From Bacteroidota bacterium (GTDB lineage Bacteria; Bacteroidota; Ignavibacteria; UBA10030): a stretch of 6,519 nucleotides of DNA. Positions 1 to 6,348 of the stretch are shown here, piece by piece. The DNA lies in contig DMMN01000155.1 of assembly GCA_003453835.1 (NCBI GenBank), forward strand, positions 1,563 through 8,081, written 5' to 3'. Both the position numbers and the translations under genes were made by a program. How positions within the stretch are numbered: the stretch's first letter is position 1; the number at the start of each line of letters is the position of its first letter. The notes under the pieces are model-generated. The model was not told the DNA's origin. It searched no databases and saw nothing but the letters and a program-made list of their open reading frames with translations.

Positions 1-1028
1 AGTCGAGGGCGAAGCTGACGCGTGCCCAACTCGATGCCGAGTCGCGAAAGCAGGCAGAGCTGGCTGTGAAGGAGTGTCTCTCGAAAGGAGTAACGAGCTT
101 TCAGGATGCGGGTGTGTCGTTTGAGGTGATCGATCTCTACAAGAAACTTGTGGATGAGGGGAAGCTTGGCTTGCGGCTTTGGGTGATGGTCCGAACACGG
201 AACGAAGAGTTAGAGCGGAAACTGGCTTCCTACAAGACAATTAACTACGGAGACAAACGATTGACCGTTCGGGCCATCAAATGGTCGATCGACGGTGCTC
301 TTGGTCCGCGCGGCGCCTGGTTGCTTGAGCCATATTCAGATCTTCCCTCCAGCAAGGGCCTCAACACATCTACAGTCGAAGACATTACAAAGAGCGCGCA
401 ACTGGCGATTCAACACGGGTATCAACTCTGCGTGCATGCGATCGGAGACCGGGCTAATCGAGAGGCGCTCGATATCTATGAAGCCACGTTCAAGGCGCAT
501 TCTGAGAAGAGGGACTTGCGCTGGCGAATCGAGCACGCACAGCACCTTCATCCGGCAGATATTCCCCGATTTGGCCAACTCGGCGTCATTGCGTCCATGC
601 AGGGAATTCACTGCACTTCGGATGCTCCGTACGTTACTGCCCGGCTCGGTGCAAGTCGCGCGGAGGAAGGCGCCTATGTCTGGCAGAAGCTCATGAAGTC
701 AGGAGGAGTAGTCTCGAACGGCACCGATGCGCCGGTGGAAGACGTGAGTCCCATTGCAAGTTTCCATGCCACGGTTTCAAGAAAACTGAAAGACGGTTCG
801 GTGTTCTACCCAGATCAGCGGATGAGCCGGGAGGAAGCGCTGAAGTCGTACACGCTCAACGGTGCGTACGCCGCGTTCGAGGAGAACATCAAAGGATCGC
901 TTTCGCCGGGGAAACTGGCGGACATCACCATCCTCTCGAAAGATATCATGAGCGTGCCCGAAGATGAGATACCGACCGCGGAGGTGGTGTACACGATTGT
1001 GGGAGGGAAAGTGGCGTTTCGGAGGTAG
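1..1028 (+). CDS. YtcJ-like metal-dependent amidohydrolase (Amidohydrolase_3 family), 5' end missing
   Basis: The reading frame is open from the first complete codon (base 3) to TAG at 1026-1028, so this is the C-terminal part (about 341 residues) of a gene that begins outside the window. YtcJ-like enzymes are usually about 540-580 residues, so roughly 200 residues are missing, including the N-terminal HxH metal site. Family hallmarks seen in order: GVTSFQDAG (bases 87-113), IKWSIDGALG with its conserved Lys and Asp (276-305), HAIGDRAN with a likely metal-ligand His (codon 435-437), RIEHAQH with a second His (codon 534-536), SMQGIH, and NGTDAPVE with the likely catalytic Asp (codon 726-728). 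The end carries the usual GSLSPGKLADITIL segment, where the chain returns to the small beta domain. Members hydrolyse C-N bonds of amides or formamides, but the substrate here cannot be told. A GTG at 66 is internal to the domain and is not the start. The missing N-terminus hides whether there is a signal peptide. Confidence 0.93.
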   Translation, partial: SRAKLTRAQLDAESRKQAELAVKECLSKGVTSFQDAGVSFEVIDLYKKLVDEGKLGLRLWVMVRTRNEELERKLASYKTINYGDKRLTVRAIKWSIDGALGPRGAWLLEPYSDLPSSKGLNTSTVEDITKSAQLAIQHGYQLCVHAIGDRANREALDIYEATFKAHSEKRDLRWRIEHAQHLHPADIPRFGQLGVIASMQGIHCTSDAPYVTARLGASRAEEGAYVWQKLMKSGGVVSNGTDAPVEDVSPIASFHATVSRKLKDGSVFYPDQRMSREEALKSYTLNGAYAAFEENIKGSLSPGKLADITILSKDIMSVPEDEIPTAEVVYTIVGGKVAFRR

Positions 1029-1176
1029 AGCTTCGAGCAGTGGGAGTGGGATCAATGGTGACCGCGAGATGTGGAGTAAAAATCTAAGAACCGAGATGAT
1101 TTGACGTACGCTAAGAAACTTGGCACCGGCCGGATTCGACTGTCACGCTGTTCATTCATCAGGTAACTATTTTCGC

Positions 1177-1190
1177 GAGGGAAAGGAAAG
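1177..1190 (+). promoter_or_regulatory. Probable ribosome binding site of tag
   Basis: The purine-rich run GAGGGAAAGGAAAG ends 10 bases before the TTG at 1201. The spacing is slightly long, but it is the only SD-like sequence near a start that keeps the essential N-terminal Cys. It therefore supports TTG 1201 over TTG 1120. Confidence 0.45.
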
Positions 1191-1200
1191 TCCTCCAACG

Positions 1201-1770
1201 TTGAAACCCAACAAGCCCCGCTGTCCCTGGAGCGAAAGCGACCCGCTGTATATGTTGTATCATGACCGCGAATGGGGGACTCCCGTTCACGACGACCGGA
1301 AGTTGTTTGAGATGTTGATCCTGGAAGGCGCACAGGCTGGATTAAGCTGGATCACGATTCTCCGGAAGCGGGAGAACTACATGAAGGCGTTCGACAACTT
1401 CGACGCGAACCGCATCGCCGGATACGATAAACGGAAGGTAAAGCAGCTTCTTACCGACGAAGGGATTGTCCGTAACCGGATGAAGATCGAAGCCACGATT
1501 GGAAATGCGAAGGCCTTTCTTGAAGTTCAAAAAGAGTTCGGCTCCTTCGACACATACATCTGGCGATTTGTAAAAGGAAGGCCAAGATTAAATAGATGGA
1601 GGTCGTTGAAGGAAATCCCGCCAACAACGCCGGAGTCGGAGGCGATGAGCAAGGAATTGAAGCTGCGCGGTTTCCGGTTTGTCGGCCCGACGATCTGTTA
1701 CTCTTTCATGCAGGCTTGCGGACTGGTGAATGATCACCTCACCACCTGTTTCCGTTTCAAGAACAAGTAA
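1201..1770 (+). CDS. tag: DNA-3-methyladenine glycosylase I (Tag)
   Basis: This cytoplasmic base-excision repair enzyme removes 3-methyladenine from alkylated DNA and leaves an abasic site. The protein aligns over its whole length with E. coli Tag (from memory): RCPWSESDPLYMLYHDREWG, LEGAQAGLSWITILRKRENY, and near the end FVGPTICYSFMQACGLVNDH. With the TTG start at 1201 it has 189 residues, close to the E. coli 187, and the numbering is a constant +4. The zinc-snap ligands are all present (Cys8, His21, His179, Cys183), as are Glu42 and Trp50, equivalent to E. coli Glu38 and Trp46 of the base pocket. A purine-rich tract at 1177-1190 can serve as ribosome binding site. The only other upstream in-frame start, TTG at 1120, adds 27 residues unlike the family and has no clear SD. 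No ATG lies before the essential Cys8. The gene stands alone: 172 bases from the previous stop and 87 from the next start. Identity is very sure; the start is less so. Confidence 0.95.
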   Translation: MKPNKPRCPWSESDPLYMLYHDREWGTPVHDDRKLFEMLILEGAQAGLSWITILRKRENYMKAFDNFDANRIAGYDKRKVKQLLTDEGIVRNRMKIEATIGNAKAFLEVQKEFGSFDTYIWRFVKGRPRLNRWRSLKEIPPTTPESEAMSKELKLRGFRFVGPTICYSFMQACGLVNDHLTTCFRFKNK

Positions 1771-1844
1771 AGGACAGGGTTCAATAGGCGGACGATCAAC
1801 AGTTTTTGTTCTTACTCATCATCACCCCACATCTTCTCAAGCCT

Positions 1845-1850
1845 AGGAGA
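1845..1850 (+). promoter_or_regulatory. Ribosome binding site of the VOC gene
   Basis: AGGAGA lies 7 bases before ATG 1858, a near-ideal Shine-Dalgarno element. It fixes the first of two adjacent ATG codons as the likely start and shows that this organism uses SD-led initiation. Confidence 0.7.
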
Positions 1851-1857
1851 ATCAGCT

Positions 1858-2244
1858 ATGATGAAGAAACTCACGCCTAATATTATGGTGAACGATGTAA
1901 ACGCGACCGTTCCGTTCTACAAAGACGTGCTCGGATTTGAGATGGTCATGAGCGTTCCGGAAACCGGTCTCTTTGATTGGGCTCTGTTACGAGCCGGTTC
2001 GGTCGAAATCATGCTCCAATCCACGTCAAGTCTCACCCGCGATCTTCCTGAGTTCAACGGCAAACCGGCAGGCGGCACTTTGATATTCTACATCGACGTA
2101 AAGGATGTGAGGCAGCTTCACGCATCGGTGAAAGGGAAGGTCGCCATAACGAAGGAGATGCAGAAGACTTTCTACGGCACAGAGGAGTTCACCATTAAAG
2201 ACCCCAACGGATATTATCTCACGTTTGCCGGCGGCGGAGAGTGA
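1858..2244 (+). CDS. VOC superfamily (glyoxalase/bleomycin-resistance fold) protein
   Basis: This 128-residue soluble protein has the two beta-alpha-beta-beta-beta modules of the vicinal oxygen chelate fold. Module 1 starts with a strand and VNDVNATVPFYKDVLGFEM (residues 11-29), the classic 'D-x-x-x-x-x-FY-x-x-x-LGF' signature. Module 2 starts at GGTLIFYIDVKDV (72-84) and ends with FTIKDPNGYYLTF (111-123). Metal-dependent VOC enzymes normally carry His about seven residues before the first-module Asp (here Thr6) and Glu after the DPxG turn (here Thr122). The second-module His position is Ile. The usual metal ligands are therefore absent, which fits the bleomycin-resistance-like, ligand-binding branch better than glyoxalase I or a dioxygenase; the ligand is unknown. 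ATG at 1858 follows AGGAGA at 1845-1850 with a 7-base spacer; ATG at 1861 is a minor alternative. The stop TGA is one base before the next start, so the two genes are probably co-transcribed and translationally coupled. Confidence 0.88.
   Translation: MMKKLTPNIMVNDVNATVPFYKDVLGFEMVMSVPETGLFDWALLRAGSVEIMLQSTSSLTRDLPEFNGKPAGGTLIFYIDVKDVRQLHASVKGKVAITKEMQKTFYGTEEFTIKDPNGYYLTFAGGGE
2236..2239 (+). promoter_or_regulatory. Ribosome binding site of the Cdd1-like gene, inside the VOC coding end
   Basis: GGAG is placed 6 bases before ATG 2246 and lies within the last codons of the VOC gene. A ribosome ending at TGA 2242-2244 would be positioned to restart, which supports translational coupling and the ATG 2246 start. 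Confidence 0.5.
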
Positions 2245-2245
2245 G

Positions 2246-2518
2246 ATGAGATCGAAGAAAACAATTGTCAAAGACCTTCAGGTTATCCCCGGCGTCGGAA
2301 GAAGCATTGCGGAGGATCTATGGGAGTTGGGGATTCGCTCGGTTTCGGACCTCAAGGGGAACGATCCAGAAAAGCTCTACGCGAGGCGTTGTATCCAGCA
2401 GGGTGTCCAAATCGATCGCTGTCTTCTCTACACGTTCCGATGCGCCGTCTACTTCGCATCGCAATCAAAGCACGATCCGGAGTTGTTGAAATGGTGGAAT
2501 TGGAAGGATCGGCGCTGA
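2246..2518 (+). CDS. Helix-hairpin-helix protein, Cdd1 ('pathogenicity locus') family
   Basis: This is a 90-residue basic protein. Residues 10-37 read as a helix-hairpin-helix: DLQVIPGVGRSIAEDLWELG, then a second short HhH-like turn at SVSDLKGNDPEKLY (33-46). The C-terminal half holds a Cys-containing helix, VQIDRCLLYTFRCAVYFAS (55-73), and an aromatic tail (KWWNWKDRR). The order 'IPGVG... LWELGI... DLKGxDPExLY... DRCLLYxFRCAVYFA' matches the Cdd1 family (PF11731) as I remember it, whose biochemical role is not established. HhH motifs of this type usually bind the DNA backbone without sequence preference, so DNA binding is an inference. ATG 2246 is chosen because it follows the VOC stop (2242-2244) by one base, with GGAG at 2236-2239 six bases before it inside the VOC gene. 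A TTG at 2225 would overlap the upstream gene and adds nothing conserved. No catalytic motif is visible. Confidence 0.85.
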   Translation: MRSKKTIVKDLQVIPGVGRSIAEDLWELGIRSVSDLKGNDPEKLYARRCIQQGVQIDRCLLYTFRCAVYFASQSKHDPELLKWWNWKDRR

Positions 2519-2534
2519 TTCCGAAGCTTCCCAA
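2500..2534 (+). other. Imperfect inverted repeat (possible mRNA hairpin) around the Cdd1-like stop codon
   Basis: Bases 2500-2506 (TTGGAAG) can pair with 2527-2534 (CTTCCCAA) with one bulged C. After a 2x2 mismatch, 2509-2512 (TCGG) pairs with 2521-2524 (CCGA) around an 8-base loop that holds the TGA. No T-run follows, so it is not a typical intrinsic terminator. It could be a 3'-end or intergenic processing structure between this gene and the DUF5916 gene, or chance. Confidence 0.2.
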
Positions 2535-2580
2535 CTGCAAACCCAACTGAGAATCTCGGCAAACCTCCTCCCATTCCATC

Positions 2581-4800
2581 GTGAAACCATCTCCTCTTGC
2601 TTTGCTCACGGCTATCATGCTCGTGTTCTGGATTTCAGCCGAGGCACAGACGCCACAGAAACCCCTCCAGCGCCTCAGTGGGACAATCACACTCGACGGA
2701 CTGAGCAACGAGACCGCATGGAAGAACATCCAACCCTTCCCGCTCATCATGTTCGGGCCGACGTATGAAGGAACACCCACCGAGCGCACGGAGATTCTGA
2801 TGGCGTACGACGAGAATTTCATTTACGCGGCAGCGCGTTGCTATGATTCGATTTCTTCAAGTATCCAGGCAAACTCCCTTTCGCGCGACGGCTTCAACCC
2901 GAGTGACGATGGGTTCTTCCTCGTCCTCGATACATTCAACGACAACGAAAATGCGCTCAGCTTTATAACGAATCCCTCCGGCATACGCGAAGACTGGGCG
3001 ATCTTCAACGACGCGGAGTCGCAAACGGCTCCCCCGTTCAACTCAAGCTGGAACACGTTTTGGGACGTGGCCACTGCACGCACGGACGAGGGATGGTTTG
3101 CCGAAATACGCATTCCGTTCTCGAGCCTTCGATTTGAGGATCAGCAGGGTCATGTGACCATGGGGGTGATTGTCTCCCGCTACATCGCCCGCAAGAACGA
3201 GCTTCACATCTTCCCGAACATCCCTCCAAAGTGGAGCTGGGCCCTGGTAAAACCCTCCGTTGCACAGGATGTGACGATGGAGGGCGTGTACAGGCACAAT
3301 CCTGTCTACATCACGCCGTACCTCCTTGGGGGTCTGGGTCGCGACTTTGACCTCAACGACGAAGAGACGGCATATGTCCGATCCGATTCCCGCAAGCGTG
3401 AGCTCGGTCTCGATCTCAAGTACGGCATCACGAGCAATCTCACGGTTGACCTCACGTACAACACGGATTTCGCGCAAGTGGAGGCCGACGACCAACAAGT
3501 GAACCTCACGCGGTTCTCCCTTTTCTTCCCGGAAAAGCGGCTCTTCTTTCAGGAGCGATCCAGCATCTTCGACAACAATCTCGGCGGCGACAATCGACTG
3601 TTCTACAGCCGAGCAGTCGGGTTATCCGAAGAAGGCCCTGTAAAGATCTACGGCGGCGCCCGGCTCGTGGGCCGCGTTGAATCATGGGATATTGGTTTTC
3701 TCGAGATGCAAACAGCGAAGAGCATCGATCTCCCTTCGGAAAACTTCGGGGTCCTTCGGCTCAGGCGTCGCGTGCTCAACGAATTCTCCAACGTCGGGTC
3801 GATCATCACGAGTCGCGTGGGAACCGACGGAAGCTACAGTTACGCGGGGGGCCTTGATGCAACACTTCGCCTCTTCGGCGACGACTACCTCGTTCTCAAC
3901 TGGGCGCAGACGCTTGATGACAGTCTCGTGAAAGCACATGCAGTGAGCGTCACGAACACCGCCAGAGCACGCGTACAGTGGGAGCGGCGGACGACGCTTG
4001 GCTTCGGATATGAAGCGAGCATGAGTTATGCAGGACCGGAGTTCGATCCCGCCGTCGGATTCGCACCCCGCGTTGACTACTATCGGATAGGAGACCGGGT
4101 GTTTTACGGATGGTTACCCGGCGAGACTTCCTCGCTGCAAGGTCACGTTCTTTCGTTCACTGCCAACGCGTTCTTCCGCAAGAGCGACGGGCAGATTGAA
4201 TCTTCGGAGATCGGCCCCGAATGGACCGCCGGTTTCAAATCGGGCGCCTCCGCGATCATCACCCTAAAGCACCTGACGGAATCGTTAACCGAATCGTTCG
4301 AGATCTCCGACCAAACCGAAGTACCGGCAGGGAACTATAACTTCACCAATCTCAGAATCTTCTACCAGTCGCCGTGGGGAAGCCTTCTGCGGAGTAGCTT
4401 CAATCTTGACGCAGGATCATTCTACGATGGGACCCGACTCTCCATTGGTACCACCCCAACATGGAGTATCTCGCGTCACGTGGAGTTGAGCGGCGATTAC
4501 CAGTTCAACCGGGTCAGATTCTCAGACCGAAACCAGGCCTTTGACGCCCACATCATGCGGCTTCGGGTAAAGGCCACTCTCAACACCGAGTTGTCGGCCG
4601 CATCTTTCATTCAGTACAGCAGTGACGCTCATGATGTTACCGTCAATTTCCGATTCCGCTACAATCCGCGGGAGGGGAATGACTTCTATCTGGTGTACAA
4701 CGAAGGTATCAACACCGATCGCCTCCGGGAATTGCCTGTTCTTCCATCGAACAGCAGCCAAACGGTCTTGCTGAAGTACTCCCACACCTTCCAGTTCTGA
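2581..4800 (+). CDS. Outer-membrane beta-barrel protein with CBM9-like domain and DUF5916
   Basis: This is a 739-residue exported protein. Residues 1-22 form a Sec signal peptide (Lys2, hydrophobic core 6-18, AEA before Gln23 as likely signal peptidase I site). Residues about 29-230 resemble the carbohydrate-binding family 9 (CBM9-like) sandwich, with ITLDGLSNETAWKNI (36-50) and MAYDENFIYAAARCYDS (74-90). From about 240 to the end is DUF5916, predicted to be a barrel of alternating beta strands. It carries the family hallmark FSLFFPEKRLFFQE (312-325), GGARLVGR (358-365), and NDFYLVYNEG (700-709). The chain ends in Phe739 after KYSHTFQ, the usual C-terminal signal for outer-membrane insertion by the BAM machinery. 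Members are predicted outer-membrane proteins of unknown substrate; sugar or glycan binding by the N-terminal domain is inferred from the fold only. GTG 2581 is the only sensible start: the in-frame TGA at 2548-2550 precedes it, no ATG/GTG/TTG lies between, and Met13 would destroy the signal peptide. No clear SD is seen. The next gene begins 114 bases after the stop. Confidence 0.92.
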   Translation: MKPSPLALLTAIMLVFWISAEAQTPQKPLQRLSGTITLDGLSNETAWKNIQPFPLIMFGPTYEGTPTERTEILMAYDENFIYAAARCYDSISSSIQANSLSRDGFNPSDDGFFLVLDTFNDNENALSFITNPSGIREDWAIFNDAESQTAPPFNSSWNTFWDVATARTDEGWFAEIRIPFSSLRFEDQQGHVTMGVIVSRYIARKNELHIFPNIPPKWSWALVKPSVAQDVTMEGVYRHNPVYITPYLLGGLGRDFDLNDEETAYVRSDSRKRELGLDLKYGITSNLTVDLTYNTDFAQVEADDQQVNLTRFSLFFPEKRLFFQERSSIFDNNLGGDNRLFYSRAVGLSEEGPVKIYGGARLVGRVESWDIGFLEMQTAKSIDLPSENFGVLRLRRRVLNEFSNVGSIITSRVGTDGSYSYAGGLDATLRLFGDDYLVLNWAQTLDDSLVKAHAVSVTNTARARVQWERRTTLGFGYEASMSYAGPEFDPAVGFAPRVDYYRIGDRVFYGWLPGETSSLQGHVLSFTANAFFRKSDGQIESSEIGPEWTAGFKSGASAIITLKHLTESLTESFEISDQTEVPAGNYNFTNLRIFYQSPWGSLLRSSFNLDAGSFYDGTRLSIGTTPTWSISRHVELSGDYQFNRVRFSDRNQAFDAHIMRLRVKATLNTELSAASFIQYSSDAHDVTVNFRFRYNPREGNDFYLVYNEGINTDRLRELPVLPSNSSQTVLLKYSHTFQF

Positions 4801-4873
4801 GCCTGCCCTCCAGACACGCTCATTCGCCATCCCTCCTCCGGAAGATCTTGCCCACGAAGCCACCGCGCATATC

Positions 4874-4902
4874 TTGCACTTGAGAGAATCATCCTTTAGA
4901 CT
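4874..4902 (+). promoter_or_regulatory. Candidate sigma70-type promoter of the MFS gene
   Basis: TTGCAC (4874-4879), a 17-base spacer and TAGACT (4897-4902) resemble -35 and -10 boxes. The start of transcription would fall near 4909, only about 6 bases before ATG 4915 or about 20 before ATG 4930. The 114-base gap after the DUF5916 gene makes a separate promoter plausible, but the boxes are imperfect and the lineage's sigma consensus is not known. Confidence 0.25.
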
Positions 4903-4914
4903 TCTTCGCCCCAA

Positions 4915-6162
4915 ATGAACGGGATCACGATGCGGAAATGGATCGAACGGATCTTTGTTAATTCAAACATCCTTCGCCTCTGGTCGGGACAGGTTATCTC
5001 ACAGACCGGCGACTCGATGTTTCAGATCGGTTTGCTCTGGCTCGCTCTCGAGGTAACCGGATCAAACGCCATGGCGGGATCCATCGCCATGATGGGATAC
5101 CTTCCCACCCTCCTCTTCGGCCTCCTTGCAGGAGCCCTCGCAGATCGAGCCGACAAACGCATGTTGATGCTTGCAGCGGACTTCGCCCGCGGCATCGTCG
5201 TTCTTTTTGTGCCCGTTCTCTATTTTGTCGATGGACTCAGCGGGCTGGTTCTCGGTTTGATAACGTTCGGCATCGCACTCTTCAATGCCGTTTTCAATCC
5301 GGCACGCGATTCCTTGACGGTTCTCCTCGCTCGGAAGGAGCAGTTAATTCGTGCCAACTCGCTTATTCACACCTCCTGGCAATTCGCGCTCCTGCTCGGG
5401 CCCCCGTTGGCCGGCCTTCTCATACCGCTGGTAGGGATTGTTCATCTCTTCACGATCGATGCCGCGACGTTTTTTCTCTCTTTCTACTGTATCTATCTCA
5501 TTCGCGTCCCGAAAGTTAAAACAGTCTCGGATCGCGCATCCTTTTGGCAACTTCTCCATCTTTCTTGGAGAGATGTCGCAGAAGGTCTCCGGTACGCTCG
5601 TGCCGACCGGCGGATCTGGGCGCTTCTGATGATTACGCTCATCGATAATCTGTTCATCATGGGTCCGGCGATCATCGGCGCCCCGATCTTTGTGCGGGAA
5701 GTACTGAAGGAAGGGGTCTCATCCTATGCATACCTCGAGTTGGCATACGCCGTGGGCATGCTCATTGGCACGGTTGGGTTGAATCTTGTCAGTCATCGAT
5801 ACCGAAAGAGCCACGTTCTTCTTTGGGGAATCATTCTTGACGGAATAACTTTTCTTCCTCTTCTCTGGGTGACGACCTTTTGGGGAGCGTTTCTGACCGT
5901 TGTCGTTCACGCAACCGTCATACCGATGATCATCATTCCCCGGCCAACGCTCATTCAGAAAGTTGTCCCCCACAACCTCCAGGGTCGTGTCTTCAGCATG
6001 ATCGACGTTGCAGTCGTCGGCTGCACCGCCGTCTCGCTGACGTTGACTGGCATCGTTGCGGAGTTCGTTCCGATCAACATCATCTTCGGTTTCATCTCTT
6101 TTCTTGCCGCAGGCTCCGGTGCCGTGGGCTGGCTGATCAAGGAGTTCAGGGATACGGAGTGA
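4915..6162 (+). CDS. MFS transporter, DHA3/EntS-like exporter class
   Basis: This 415-residue inner-membrane protein is highly hydrophobic, consistent with the 12 transmembrane helices of the Major Facilitator Superfamily. The N-terminus reads LWSGQVISQTGDSMFQIGL (22-40), typical of the macrolide-efflux/enterobactin-exporter (DHA3, MFS_3) group. Motif A is seen between helices 2 and 3 as GALADRADKR (73-82), with Asp77, Arg78 and Arg82. FNPARDSLTVLL (127-138) and the helix 5 segment LLGPPLAGLL (160-169) are also typical. The central cytoplasmic loop is about residues 197-233. The C-terminal half keeps the family's PRPTLIQKVVPHNLQGRVFS (342-361). Such proteins are proton-driven exporters of drugs, siderophores or other small molecules; the substrate cannot be predicted. 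ATG 4915 is the first in-frame ATG. ATG 4930 (starting MRKWIERIF) is a good alternative, with a weak GGGA five bases before it; ATG 4915 has no SD. No regulator gene is adjacent. Confidence 0.9.
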   Translation: MNGITMRKWIERIFVNSNILRLWSGQVISQTGDSMFQIGLLWLALEVTGSNAMAGSIAMMGYLPTLLFGLLAGALADRADKRMLMLAADFARGIVVLFVPVLYFVDGLSGLVLGLITFGIALFNAVFNPARDSLTVLLARKEQLIRANSLIHTSWQFALLLGPPLAGLLIPLVGIVHLFTIDAATFFLSFYCIYLIRVPKVKTVSDRASFWQLLHLSWRDVAEGLRYARADRRIWALLMITLIDNLFIMGPAIIGAPIFVREVLKEGVSSYAYLELAYAVGMLIGTVGLNLVSHRYRKSHVLLWGIILDGITFLPLLWVTTFWGAFLTVVVHATVIPMIIIPRPTLIQKVVPHNLQGRVFSMIDVAVVGCTAVSLTLTGIVAEFVPINIIFGFISFLAAGSGAVGWLIKEFRDTE

Positions 6163-6348
6163 AGAGTTGGTTCACGATCGAAGATCAGAATTCATGTTGT
6201 TGGCTATCGAGCTTTGCGGCGGGATGAGGAAGTCGTCGCCCGGCTTTGCTGAGGAGGAAGAATCGAGTTTGTTTTCAGTCGAACGATGGCTACCTTGACG
6301 TGTTTCTTGCTCGGATCGGAAGTCCATATCAAGTAATAAGGAGAGGTA
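6163..6348 (+). other. Intergenic gap between the two transporter genes
   Basis: This is the longest gap in the window (186 bases). It ends in the SD of the EamA gene. I see no convincing promoter pair, no terminator with a T-run, no tRNA and no repeat. A TTGACG at 6295-6300 could be a -35 box, but no matching -10 sits 16-18 bases downstream. A 34-codon ATG frame from 6194 has no SD and no recognisable sequence. Confidence 0.5.
6338..6346 (+). promoter_or_regulatory. Ribosome binding site of the EamA gene
   Basis: AAGGAGAGG contains the core AGGAG (6339-6343), five bases before GTG 6349. Two in-frame TAA codons (6334-6339) directly upstream exclude any earlier start, so this site fixes the GTG start. 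Confidence 0.75.

Noticed and set aside
295..696. Second + strand frame of 133 codons inside the amidohydrolase
   Set aside because: It overlaps the conserved catalytic region of the amidohydrolase in another frame, with an Arg/Ser-rich composition typical of shadow frames.
1101..1106. TTGACG as a -35 box for tag
   Set aside because: No acceptable -10 box is found 16-18 bases downstream (the sequence there is CACCGG).
1803..1807. T-run after tag as part of an intrinsic terminator
   Set aside because: The bases just upstream (1771-1802) do not form a stable GC-rich stem, so the T-run alone is not evidence.
2352..2822. Antisense open frame of 156 codons across the Cdd1-like and DUF5916 genes
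   Set aside because: It overlaps two well-supported genes on the other strand, shows no domain and no good start context.
3043..3498. Antisense open frame of 151 codons inside the DUF5916 gene
   Set aside because: It lies fully opposite a well-supported gene, has no recognisable domain, and similar antisense frames occur throughout this GC range.
2236..4800. Defence or toxin-antitoxin system formed by the small HhH protein and neighbours
   Set aside because: No nuclease, toxin, reverse transcriptase or ATPase signature is present nearby; the neighbours are a VOC protein and an outer-membrane barrel.
4522..4914. Antisense open frame of 130 codons over the end of the DUF5916 gene and the following gap
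   Set aside because: Most of it is the complement of conserved barrel strands; the protein is low in recognisable features.
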